DNA of 7,413 nucleotides, taken from positions 1 through 7,413 of the forward strand of contig JANQGC010000264.1 in assembly GCA_028277515.1 (NCBI GenBank), written 5' to 3'. The stretch's first letter is position 1. Each line of letters begins with the position of its first letter. The notes under the pieces were generated by a model. That model had not been told where the DNA came from. It made no database searches and worked only from the letters and a program-made list of their open reading frames with translations. Positions 1-6,357 of this stretch are shown in pieces. Both the position numbers and the translations under genes were made by a program. This DNA is from Anaerolineae bacterium (GTDB lineage: Bacteria; Chloroflexota; Anaerolineae; Promineifilales; Promineifilaceae).

Positions 1-1
1 C

Positions 2-61
2 CTGGCTTTCTGGTTTGGCTGGTACGCTTTCTTCCCGGGAACCGAGGTTTATGGACAATAA
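2..61 (+). CDS. 3' end of a DUF3179-like protein (partial, enters from left)
   Basis: Only the last 19 codons and a TAA stop are inside the window. The frame starting at base 2 reads an aromatic-rich tail (AFWFGWYAFFPGTEVYG then Q and stop). A pattern of W-F/Y-x-W-Y-A-F-x-P-x-T-E-V-Y at the extreme C-terminus resembles what I recall for DUF3179 proteins, a family of unknown function common in Chloroflexota and haloarchaea. The stop codon lies 15 nt from the stop of the convergent methyltransferase gene, and a hairpin spans the junction. Because so little is visible, the family call is tentative; that the stretch is the end of a coding frame is more secure than its identity. Confidence 0.5.
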   Translation: MAFWFGWYAFFPGTEVYGQ

Positions 62-64
62 ATA

Positions 65-100
65 GTTAAGGGGTATTCAGTATATGCCATACTCCTTAAC
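65..100. terminator. Hairpin between convergent genes, probable bidirectional terminator
   Basis: GTTAAGGGGTAT (65-76) faces ATACTCCTTAAC (89-100) across a 12-nt loop. In plus-strand RNA this is a 12-bp stem with a single G-U wobble; in minus-strand RNA the same position is a C-A mismatch. The right arm lies inside the 3' end of the methyltransferase gene and the loop holds its TGA stop. Minus-strand transcript leaving the hairpin continues into TATTTATTG, which is only moderately U-rich, and the plus-strand side has no T run. Its position between two convergent stop codons is the main argument for a terminator. Confidence 0.5.
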
Positions 101-1360
101 AGTATCCACCATTGCCTTTACATTCTCCGGCTTAGCGGTAATCATCGGTAGTTCGGTACCAAAAATAAATCCACCATCTTGACCGCAATAGTCGATGATC
201 TTTTTGGTTTCTGCGCGCACTTCTTCAACGCTGCCAATATTAAGCAAAGGCCCGGAAAGTCCCCCTTCAATACAGGCCACATCACCCAGGACATCTTTCG
301 CTTTAAATAGGGGGGTTTCAATATGGTATATAACCTTGCCTGGAGGCACATCTCGGATCGTTTCTAATCTCTCCCCAAACTCACCTTCAGTATAAATATA
401 GGGTACAAAATCATGTTCGATCAGGCCGATGATGATCTCGCGTAGGGAGGGCCAGAAAAACTCTTTGTGCTGATCCTCAGACATAAAATTTCCGGCACAT
501 TTATGAATTGGAATAAAAACCCGGTTGCATAATGGACGCATGGGTTCGGCCGTATACAAAGCCCATTCCAGAATCCACGGTGTGATGCGTTCAATGGCTT
601 TTTTAAGCTTATCCGGGTGGCGGTACATATCCGTCAGCGCGCCGCGTGTGCCGCGCATGAAATCAGCAATGAAATCAAACGGAGCATAACCAAAACCTCC
701 CGCGGCCAATATATGGCCTTCTCCCATCAACTCACCTACACAGCCGGGAATACCTGAATTGAATTGGGCATTCAGACGCCCCGCCTCGCTTAACGATTCG
801 AGCATTGATTGAAAAGGTGGTGTTCCTATCAAAGGCAGCGCCTGTCCCAGACCATTGATGTAAGACGCAAACATTGCCAGTCGCGGCATTTTAGCCAGAG
901 GCTCAAATAACGTGGCAATTCTAGGTAAATGTTTACTGAACATGTAGAATGAGGGGTCATCAATAAATTCATCATATTCTTCAGCAGGCATTTCCGGATA
1001 CCCCTGCCCTGGCTCGACAAATTGGTAGACCCCATCCATGGTCACGCGTTGCGCAGGATCGGCCGCTCCGGCCCATTTTAATTGCCTGAATCCCAACAGG
1101 TCATAGGTTTGTCCAGGGGCAAAAATTACCGGAGGAAAATAAGCATCATAATCCATCATGCGTACTGTTTTCTTCGCAGCTTCCAGCATTTTCGTCCCTG
1201 TAGCGTCATAAAACACATCCTCCCATGTTTCACCTCCGCACTTGACGAAAAAGCCTGAATCTGAGGGCATAATAGGTACACGATCCGGCACTTGCAAGGC
1301 GACCGCATCATCTATTCGTTTTTGTTTTTCAGCAATTATCTCTTGAGGGTTTTTTGACAT
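77..1360 (-). CDS. URO-D superfamily corrinoid methyltransferase (putative MT I, unknown methyl donor)
   Basis: A 427-residue protein of the uroporphyrinogen decarboxylase/MtaA-CmuA superfamily, here probably the substrate-side enzyme that demethylates an unknown compound and methylates the corrinoid protein encoded just upstream. Family features are the C-terminal half with a P-x-L-R-E-I-I helix (304-310), GGLSGPLLNIGSVEEV (366-381) and a GGFIFGTELP...KPENVKAM segment (396-417), ending EYGIY. The HxC and later Cys that bind zinc in MtaA/MtbA are absent at the expected places: the HxCG site reads YTEG (323-326) and the GC site reads GT (401-402). HKC (286-288) is an extra motif further upstream, and E325 and H346 are 20 residues apart. 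No signal peptide or membrane segment is seen, so it is cytoplasmic. I chose the ATG at 1360 because AGGAG lies 8 nt before it; an in-frame ATG at 1384 lies inside the preceding gene without a ribosome site. Last gene of the operon, 11 nt after the corrinoid protein. True heme-pathway HemE is unlikely given the context. Confidence 0.85.
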   Translation of the reverse strand: MSKNPQEIIAEKQKRIDDAVALQVPDRVPIMPSDSGFFVKCGGETWEDVFYDATGTKMLEAAKKTVRMMDYDAYFPPVIFAPGQTYDLLGFRQLKWAGAADPAQRVTMDGVYQFVEPGQGYPEMPAEEYDEFIDDPSFYMFSKHLPRIATLFEPLAKMPRLAMFASYINGLGQALPLIGTPPFQSMLESLSEAGRLNAQFNSGIPGCVGELMGEGHILAAGGFGYAPFDFIADFMRGTRGALTDMYRHPDKLKKAIERITPWILEWALYTAEPMRPLCNRVFIPIHKCAGNFMSEDQHKEFFWPSLREIIIGLIEHDFVPYIYTEGEFGERLETIRDVPPGKVIYHIETPLFKAKDVLGDVACIEGGLSGPLLNIGSVEEVRAETKKIIDYCGQDGGFIFGTELPMITAKPENVKAMVDTVKEYGIY

Positions 1361-1368
1361 CTTCCACA

Positions 1369-1373
1369 CTCCT
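1369..1373 (-). promoter_or_regulatory. Ribosome binding site of the MT I gene
   Basis: AGGAG on the minus strand, overlapping the TAG stop (1372-1374) of the corrinoid protein gene and ending 8 nt before the ATG at 1360. It decides the start against the in-frame ATG at 1384 and implies translational coupling of the two genes. Confidence 0.7.
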
Positions 1374-1995
1374 ATACGACCCATTCTTTTGCTGTTGTAA
1401 CCGCTACCATTGCATCCCGACCGAAAGCATCTGCGCCGGTATATTTCAAAATATCTTCATTAATATTGCCTCCGCCAATCATTATTTTTGCCGGCGAACT
1501 ATTTTCGCGCAGCAACTGAACCGTCTCCTTCATCGGGTCGTATGACAGAGTCAAGAAACCACTTAAACCAATCACATCCGGTTGAAATTCATTCGCCGCT
1601 TCCACAAATTTCGCTGGAGGAACGTCGACACCAATATCTAATACCTCAAAACCATTAAACTCCAACATAAAGGTCACAATATCTTTTCCAATATCATGAA
1701 TATCACCTAGAACAGTACCAATCAGCACTTTTCCAATTTTTTCTTCGCTCTTTTCACCTTCTGCCAATACGGGTTTAACCATGTCGGCAATTTCATTCAG
1801 CATTTCTCCAGCTAACATCAATTCAGAGATATAATATTTATTTGCTTCATAAAGTTGCCCAACCTGATCCATCGCCTGGCGACAATCCGCCAATATCTCG
1901 AGCGGGTCTGTGCCCGAATCGAGAAGTTCCCTGGTAATTTTTAGCGCATCATCCTCACGCATTTCGGTGATGGCTTCAACCAATGCTTGTGACAT
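1372..1995 (-). CDS. Corrinoid (cobalamin-binding) protein of the methyltransferase system
   Basis: A 207-residue MtaC/MtbC-type methyl carrier. Residues about 1-85 form the helical B12-binding cap domain (DPLEILADCRQAM, KYYISELMLAGEML). Residues about 88-205 form the Rossmann-like B12 domain with the base-off signature GDIHDIG (97-103), in which H100 is the predicted lower axial cobalt ligand. The usual SxL motif reads S145-G-F instead of S-x-L, and GGG (174-176) fits the nucleotide-tail loop. It should carry the methyl group from MT I to the MeTr-family enzyme. The ATG at 1995 is preceded at 6 nt by AAAGGAG; a longer frame begins only with a TTG at 2037 that overlaps the upstream stop. It sits 38 nt after the MeTr gene and 11 nt before MT I, as expected for subunits needed in similar amounts. 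A second, diverged copy lies at 6358-7032. Confidence 0.93.
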   Translation of the reverse strand: MSQALVEAITEMREDDALKITRELLDSGTDPLEILADCRQAMDQVGQLYEANKYYISELMLAGEMLNEIADMVKPVLAEGEKSEEKIGKVLIGTVLGDIHDIGKDIVTFMLEFNGFEVLDIGVDVPPAKFVEAANEFQPDVIGLSGFLTLSYDPMKETVQLLRENSSPAKIMIGGGNINEDILKYTGADAFGRDAMVAVTTAKEWVV

Positions 1996-2001
1996 AATCA
2001 A

Positions 2002-2008
2002 CTCCTTT
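2002..2008 (-). promoter_or_regulatory. Strong ribosome binding site of the corrinoid protein gene
   Basis: AAAGGAG on the minus strand, 6 nt before the ATG at 1995, in the 38-nt gap after the MeTr gene. It is the best Shine-Dalgarno sequence in the operon and fixes the start of the corrinoid protein. Confidence 0.8.
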
Positions 2009-2033
2009 CTGAACTTCTTCAAATACAAATGCC

Positions 2034-2828
2034 TCAATCAAAAATTCCCTTGCGGGATGCACGAATAAAATTTAAACAATGCCTATCACGACCTAATAAT
2101 AAGTTTGTGGTTAATATTGTGGCGATTAATCCCTTGTCCAATGGATCCAAAATAGCAGAATCCAACCCCGCCTGCATGGCTAAAGCTAAAAAACCACGGT
2201 TGATCTCTTTTCTAGCCGGCAGACCAAATGAAATATTGCTCAATCCTATGGTGAAATGAACGTTTGGATAGTGACTTCGAGCAGCGCGAATCGTTTGGCA
2301 GGCAATAACGGCGCTTTGATTGGCAGTACCGATGGTCATGGCTAACGGATCAATAAATACCTTTTGGTCAGGAACTTGAGCGTTTCGAGTTGCTTTAATA
2401 ACGGTATGTATTATTTCCATCCTCTTTTCAAATGTCTCTGGTATTCTTTTTTCATCCATCGCCAGGGCGATGACCTCACAGCCATTTTCAGCTACTAAGG
2501 GTAAGATCTTATTGAGCCGTTCCGCTTCTCCACTGATCGAATTGATCATTGGTCTTTTATCAACCACATCTAAAGCGGCCGTTAAGGCTTTTTGATTGGC
2601 GCTGTCCAGGCTCAAGGGAATATCGACAACGGACTGTATGTTCTCAACAAGCCAGACTAAATCATCAGGCTCGCGGTCCGGCTGGGAGCCGGCATTGACA
2701 TCGAGCCAATCCGCTCCGGCCTGGACCTGTTTAATAGCCAGGTTCTGTACAAATTCAGTATCACGTTGCACAATTGCCTGAGCGACGCGTTGGCGAGTCC
2801 CATTAATTTTTTCACCAATTATTTTCAT
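2034..2828 (-). CDS. Methyltetrahydrofolate:corrinoid methyltransferase (AcsE/MeTr family, MT II)
   Basis: A 264-residue TIM-barrel pterin-binding enzyme close in length to Moorella MeTr (AcsE). It would transfer the methyl group between the corrinoid protein and tetrahydrofolate, the MT II role in O-demethylase systems. Visible motifs are IGEKINGT (4-11), DVNAG (43-47), D75-S, N96-SISGE, FIDPL with D160, and GLSNISFGLP (195-204) with N198. As I recall them, the pterin-contacting residues of Moorella MeTr are D75, N96, D160 and N199, so this protein matches nearly position by position. The ATG overlaps the stop of the RACE gene in an ATGA tetranucleotide, and AAAAGGA lies 6 nt before it. The RACE, corrinoid and MT I neighbours make a catabolic role more likely than the carbonyl branch of acetyl-CoA synthesis; no CODH/ACS genes are visible here. 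Dihydropteroate synthase is less likely because of the GLSN motif and the context. Confidence 0.92.
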   Translation of the reverse strand: MKIIGEKINGTRQRVAQAIVQRDTEFVQNLAIKQVQAGADWLDVNAGSQPDREPDDLVWLVENIQSVVDIPLSLDSANQKALTAALDVVDKRPMINSISGEAERLNKILPLVAENGCEVIALAMDEKRIPETFEKRMEIIHTVIKATRNAQVPDQKVFIDPLAMTIGTANQSAVIACQTIRAARSHYPNVHFTIGLSNISFGLPARKEINRGFLALAMQAGLDSAILDPLDKGLIATILTTNLLLGRDRHCLNFIRASRKGIFD

Positions 2829-4681
2829 TTTGTTTCCTTTTGCGGAGCCTGTTTCTGAGGAAAAAGCATTCCGTGAGCAAAACGGCGGCTAAATTTAGGA
2901 AATGCCGTCAACTCAACATATTTTGTCTGGGCAGCGATTTGCTCAGCCCGCCGCCGGGCAACCTGCGACAGGAGCATCCATTTAGCACCAACCGCGGCCG
3001 CATTGCCCACTTGTCTATAGCCGGCATTTGGTAAATTTGGAAACAAGCCAATCATGATGGCATTTTCGATATCCAAATAAGAGCCAAACGCACCGGCGAT
3101 GATCACTTCCTCTACTTCATCAGGATGTGTGGCACTGCTTTCCAGCAATATGCTCAAGCCCGCGTTAATGGCGCCTTTAGCCAATTGAATTTCATTAATA
3201 TCATTTTGGGTGACAGCAATATCCTGGTTACTTCCACTATGAACTGCCGGAACAAGGAGAAACTGGGGACCGGATCGGCTTTCATCAACCAACGGCTGTT
3301 CCATATGAAAACGCCCTCGAAAATTGATAAGATCGGCCCTATACAACTCAGCGATGACATCCACAATACCTGATCCACACAAGCCAATTGGAGGCGCATC
3401 ATCAATTGTTGTCCACCGTACACCTTTCCTGCCGATACGCACCTTTTCAATCGCTCCCGACGCAGCCCGCATGCCATCGCCAATATGAGCGCCTTCAAAT
3501 GCGGGGCCGGAGGCACAAGAAACTGAATTTAAAAAGGGCATTCCCGGCTTGCGAATAGCGATTTCACTATTTGTTCCAATATCAATTCCCAGGCTTATCT
3601 TGTCACTGTCGTCCAGACCAGAGGCTAGAACCATAGATACGTGATCAGCTCCGACAAATCCTCCAATACAGGGCGGGATATAAATATGGGCGGCAGGTGC
3701 GATTTCCATTCCCAATTCAGCCGCAGGAAAATATAAGGGAAGGGCAGTAGCAGGTACATAGGGTGCTTTTGCAAGCTGAGTTACGGGTAAGTTTAATAGC
3801 AGGTGGGTCATTGCCGTATTGCCCACGATGCATCCTTCGACAACCTGGGTTTTGTCGACGGCCGATTCCCGTAACAATTCAGTCAGCATTTCATTCAATG
3901 TTTGCTTGACCTTTTCAGCCATGATGCGCCCCCCCTTGCTGTCCCGACAGGCATAATTAAGGCGCGAAATCACGTCTTCACCGTAACCTATCTGTGGATT
4001 CGGTGCTCCTCTGACGCCCAATTCCTCTCCCGTTTGCAAATCACACAGGTACATGGCGATTTTCGTGGTTCCTAAATCAACGGCAAATCCAACAGGCGGT
4101 TTATTAGCAGGGCCTATGCCGATGAGTTCAGCAGAACGAACGTAAACTGAAAACCGCCAATCCATTTCGCGCACGGCCGTTGAAAGTTGGCGGATGACTT
4201 CCGGTGAAGCATGGATTCTTTCTATGTCGAATTGCTTGGCGACCGCATCTCTAATTCGGGTTAAATCGGAACGGGAATCGGTAATCGTTGGGGGTGATAT
4301 GTGCAGTTGGAATGCTTCTACAATGGGTTCAATGGCAATTTCCCTTAATTCGCTTTGCAATTGTAATCGTTGGCCGGTAATTAAAGATTGTCGTGGAATT
4401 TGTATGGTGACATCACTGGCTGCCAGGGTACAACAAGCCAGGCGCTCATTATTTAGTTGCTCAGCTGCGCTGAGAATAAACTCTTCATCTAAAGTAAGGG
4501 GAGATACCCGCCCATTCAATACAATAATTCGGCATTGTCCACAATTTCCTCCCCCACCACAAGAAGAGGCAAGGTCAAGGCCGGCCTCTCGCGCAGCTTC
4601 CAAAAGATCAGTTCCCCCTGGCACTGAAATTCTTTTACCTACTGGCTGAAATTGGACACGAATCGTGTCCCGATTGTTCAT
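2825..4681 (-). CDS. RACE protein: ATP-dependent reductive activator of corrinoid enzymes ([2Fe-2S] + ASKHA/DUF4445)
   Basis: A 618-residue activating enzyme that reduces inactive cob(II)alamin on the corrinoid protein back to cob(I)alamin, using ATP and an external electron donor. Residues about 5-98 are a plant-type [2Fe-2S] ferredoxin domain with ligands C41, C47, C50 and C83 (C-x5-C-x2-C, later LAC). A linker follows (about 100-190). The C-terminal ASKHA-fold region (DUF4445) starts at GFAVDLGTT (198-206), continues with VGNTAMTHLLL (286-296), GIDIGTNSEIAI (365-376), LCGSGIVDVI (434-443) and AGAFGSYLDIENAIMIG (529-545), and ends the core near NAAAVGAKWMLLS (560-572). Length fits acetogen activating enzymes (about 600 residues); it is the bacterial type, unlike archaeal RamA with C-terminal 4Fe-4S clusters. 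The start ATG overlaps the DUF1638 stop (ATGA at 4681-4678) and has only a weak, A-rich ribosome site, which fits an enzyme needed in catalytic amounts. Confidence 0.95.
   Translation of the reverse strand: MNNRDTIRVQFQPVGKRISVPGGTDLLEAAREAGLDLASSCGGGGNCGQCRIIVLNGRVSPLTLDEEFILSAAEQLNNERLACCTLAASDVTIQIPRQSLITGQRLQLQSELREIAIEPIVEAFQLHISPPTITDSRSDLTRIRDAVAKQFDIERIHASPEVIRQLSTAVREMDWRFSVYVRSAELIGIGPANKPPVGFAVDLGTTKIAMYLCDLQTGEELGVRGAPNPQIGYGEDVISRLNYACRDSKGGRIMAEKVKQTLNEMLTELLRESAVDKTQVVEGCIVGNTAMTHLLLNLPVTQLAKAPYVPATALPLYFPAAELGMEIAPAAHIYIPPCIGGFVGADHVSMVLASGLDDSDKISLGIDIGTNSEIAIRKPGMPFLNSVSCASGPAFEGAHIGDGMRAASGAIEKVRIGRKGVRWTTIDDAPPIGLCGSGIVDVIAELYRADLINFRGRFHMEQPLVDESRSGPQFLLVPAVHSGSNQDIAVTQNDINEIQLAKGAINAGLSILLESSATHPDEVEEVIIAGAFGSYLDIENAIMIGLFPNLPNAGYRQVGNAAAVGAKWMLLSQVARRRAEQIAAQTKYVELTAFPKFSRRFAHGMLFPQKQAPQKETK
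2835..2841 (-). promoter_or_regulatory. Ribosome binding site of the MeTr gene
   Basis: AAAAGGA on the minus strand, 6 nt before the ATG at 2828, inside the last codons of the RACE gene. Together with the ATGA overlap it supports this start. Confidence 0.6.
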
Positions 4682-5391
4682 TTCTTTATCTTTGTTTGAA
4701 ATAAATTAAAATTCGCTGCTGTTGATGATTTAGTTTTGAAATCTGAGTAGGCTACTTTCTCACCAGGTTGTATAACCACAAAATCTGCGTCCCAATTTTG
4801 GGCCAGCATTTTTTGTACCAGCGCATCTGAACCTGATATTTCTTCATAACGGAGGTTAAACTGTTTAGCCATTTGGCGAGCATAAGCGCGATATTTTTCT
4901 TGATATTGCACGCCCGTATCAATGAAGACAAGCCGTTTATAATTTTTAAGCATGATGCTGATGAGTCGGTCCCCCGTTTTTTGGCCGTATCTTTCCACAA
5001 TCCGGTTGTACTCATCCAGGAGGGTATCACTCACCTCAATCCAACCCTTGGTTAAATAATAAGTGCCCGGCTCCTCTTTTTGTTGTTGCAGATAAGCTTC
5101 TTGGGAACCTAAAAAACAGGCAATGCAATCATCCACTCGTGGTATAACGAGGGTACAATTGTTGGCTTTTAAACCAACAACAGCCATAGAACAAAGACCA
5201 TATCCTAAAATGATGACATCAAACTTATCGGCCGCGGCATCAATGGCCGCTTGCAGGGCATTCGTCAATTTTTCAGGGTGTAAATGGAGCCCAAAGTCTA
5301 ATACTTCATATGCTTGGTTTTCCGACATTAGGGGTAGCATCTCTTCGATGACAGTAGCACAGGCGATAATTTTGATTCGATCACTATCCAT
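4678..5391 (-). CDS. DUF1638 family protein, first gene of the methyltransferase operon
   Basis: A 237-residue soluble protein of a family whose function I cannot name. Recognisable DUF1638 features are an N-terminal IKIIACAT strand with C11, ILGYGLCSMAVVGL (61-74) with C67, VIPRVDDCIACFLGS (82-96) with C89 and C92, and GTYYLTKGW (109-117). The conserved cysteines C11, C67 and C89 could bind a metal or cofactor; this is inference. The family is often found beside RACE-type activators and corrinoid methyltransferases, so a supporting role is plausible, for example corrinoid loading, reactivation or substrate handling. The ATG at 5391 is preferred because the family normally begins just before the I-x-x-A-C strand; the only longer start is a TTG at 5427 without a ribosome site. 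The ribosome site at 5391 is itself poor (GGGA 5 nt upstream). It overlaps the RACE gene by 4 nt. Confidence 0.85.
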   Translation of the reverse strand: MDSDRIKIIACATVIEEMLPLMSENQAYEVLDFGLHLHPEKLTNALQAAIDAAADKFDVIILGYGLCSMAVVGLKANNCTLVIPRVDDCIACFLGSQEAYLQQQKEEPGTYYLTKGWIEVSDTLLDEYNRIVERYGQKTGDRLISIMLKNYKRLVFIDTGVQYQEKYRAYARQMAKQFNLRYEEISGSDALVQKMLAQNWDADFVVIQPGEKVAYSDFKTKSSTAANFNLFQTKIKK

Positions 5392-5444
5392 GTTTTCCCG
5401 TCTAATACGATAAGATGCTTTTAGCAAGAAAGCAGAAAAACTTG

Positions 5445-5464
5445 TATACTTATATAGGGAAGTT
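5445..5464. promoter_or_regulatory. Direct repeat copy 1, probable GntR operator
   Basis: TATACTTATATAGGGAAGTT, identical over 20 bp to the copy at 5484-5503 and starting 39 bp from it. It contains an imperfect palindrome, ACTT-N8-AAGT (5448-5463), as expected for a dimeric GntR-family repressor. It lies just downstream of the predicted start of the minus-strand operon transcript, where bound protein would block elongation or co-operate with the second site. Confidence 0.65.
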
Positions 5465-5479
5465 TATCTACTTGAATAA

Positions 5480-5508
5480 TTTATATACTTATATAGGGAA
5501 GTTGTCAA
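5480..5508 (-). promoter_or_regulatory. Sigma-70-type promoter of the corrinoid methyltransferase operon
   Basis: On the minus strand TTGACA (5508-5503) is followed by exactly 17 nt and TATAAA (5485-5480). The -35 is perfect and the -10 differs from TATAAT by one base. Transcription would start near 5473, leaving a leader of about 80 nt before the DUF1638 ATG at 5391. I saw no B12-box or other riboswitch pattern in that leader. No equally good promoter was found for the divergent regulator gene. Confidence 0.7.
5484..5503. promoter_or_regulatory. Direct repeat copy 2, probable GntR operator within the operon promoter
   Basis: Second perfect copy of TATACTTATATAGGGAAGTT. It covers the whole spacer between the -35 and -10 elements of the minus-strand promoter, so a protein bound here would exclude RNA polymerase. 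Outer arms ACTTG (5470-5474) and CAAGT (5506-5510) also flank this copy as an inverted pair. Confidence 0.65.
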
Positions 5509-5563
5509 GTGTTTGCTAATTATTCCCGGAGAAACAGATAGAACGGAGTTTTATCAAGACACA

Positions 5564-6325
5564 ATGGAAGAAAAGGCCATTGAACAACAAATTATAAATC
5601 GAGACTCCTTCGAGCCGGCCTATGCCCAATTAGCTAATATCTTGCGGGGTCAAATTGCCAATGGGGAGTTCAGGCCTGGGGATCAACTTCCATCCGAGTC
5701 TCAGCTTTGTCGCCGATATGGCATTAGCCCAATGACTGTGCGCCGCTCGATCAATATCTTAGTCGACCAAGGTGTCGTCAGTGCTGCTCAAGGGCGTGGG
5801 ACCTTTGTCAAGCATCTGGAATGGAGTGCTGCAAATTTCGATTTACAAGAATTACAAGACTTGTTTAGCAAGGGCGAAATCAACCATATCAAGTTGTTGG
5901 AAGCGCGTGTAATATCAGCCAACCGCCGCACTGCACGAAAATTAAACATCTCCGAAGCAGATTTTGTAATTTATATTCGCCGCTTATTCACCAAAGATGA
6001 TAAGCCGATTTTTTACCATCGCGCCTATTTAATTTATGATCCTAAACGTCCCATAGTCGAAGCTGAAATGGATGTAACTTCTTTACAAGGCCTGTTTGCC
6101 GATGTTGACAATGCATTGCTAAAACGTGGTCTTATAACGATAGAAGCGACACTCTTGAATGAAGAAGAAGCCCAAATTTTAAAAACACCTCATCCTTCAG
6201 CCGGTTTTTATTTGGAACACCTTTTTTACGATTTTGAAGATTGTCCGATAAGTTGGGGATGGTTTATATTTCCCAACGACCGCCTGCGGTTTAAGACCCA
6301 AATTGGCGTCGATATCGCACATTAA
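5564..6325 (+). CDS. GntR family transcriptional regulator, HutC/UTRA subfamily
   Basis: A 253-residue DNA-binding regulator. Residues about 15-84 are the GntR winged helix-turn-helix: the family pattern Y-x-Q-L-A, GEFRPGDQLPSESQLCRRYG (35-54), SPMTVRRSINILVDQG (55-70) and the wing QGRGTFV (76-82). Residues about 105-250 are a UTRA ligand-binding domain, with IYIRRLFTKDDKPIFYHRAY (136-155) and SWGWFIFPNDRLRF (230-243) near the end. The ligand is unknown; by context it could be the methylated substrate or its demethylated product. Probable target is the 20-bp repeat pair in the divergent region, which would make it a repressor of the operon and perhaps of itself. I chose the ATG at 5564 because residues before it look non-conserved; a TTG at 5513 would add 17 residues. 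The ribosome site is weak (GGAG about 15 nt upstream), so the start is less certain than the frame. Confidence 0.9.
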   Translation: MEEKAIEQQIINRDSFEPAYAQLANILRGQIANGEFRPGDQLPSESQLCRRYGISPMTVRRSINILVDQGVVSAAQGRGTFVKHLEWSAANFDLQELQDLFSKGEINHIKLLEARVISANRRTARKLNISEADFVIYIRRLFTKDDKPIFYHRAYLIYDPKRPIVEAEMDVTSLQGLFADVDNALLKRGLITIEATLLNEEEAQILKTPHPSAGFYLEHLFYDFEDCPISWGWFIFPNDRLRFKTQIGVDIAH

Positions 6326-6343
6326 CCCGCTCGAATTTGGTTT

Positions 6344-6348
6344 GGGAG
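6344..6348 (+). promoter_or_regulatory. Ribosome binding site of the second corrinoid protein gene
   Basis: GGGAG, 9 nt before the ATG at 6358 and inside the 32-nt gap after the regulator gene. It supports the ATG over an in-frame TTG at 6337. Confidence 0.6.
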
Positions 6349-6357
6349 AGAAGAAAT

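Noticed and set aside
77..1360. True HemE (uroporphyrinogen decarboxylase)
   Set aside because: The neighbours are all corrinoid methyl-transfer genes and the protein, at 427 residues, is longer than typical HemE; it fits the methyltransferase side of the superfamily.
3154..3516. 120-codon minus-strand frame inside the RACE gene
   Set aside because: It is an out-of-frame shadow of the ASKHA domain; the RACE frame is intact through this stretch, so there is no frameshift.
4194..4649. 151-codon plus-strand frame opposite the RACE gene
   Set aside because: It is antisense to a well-conserved ferredoxin-domain region, and its translation has no recognisable family pattern or ribosome site.
5513..5563. 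TTG start at 5513 for the GntR gene
   Set aside because: The 17 extra residues do not resemble a GntR N-terminus and no well-spaced ribosome site precedes the TTG; the ATG at 5564 gives a usual-length protein, though its own site is weak.
5391..5564. Cobalamin riboswitch in the divergent region, expected for a corrinoid operon
   Set aside because: No B12-box-like sequence or multi-stem GC-rich fold was seen; the region is AT-rich and explained by promoter and repeats.
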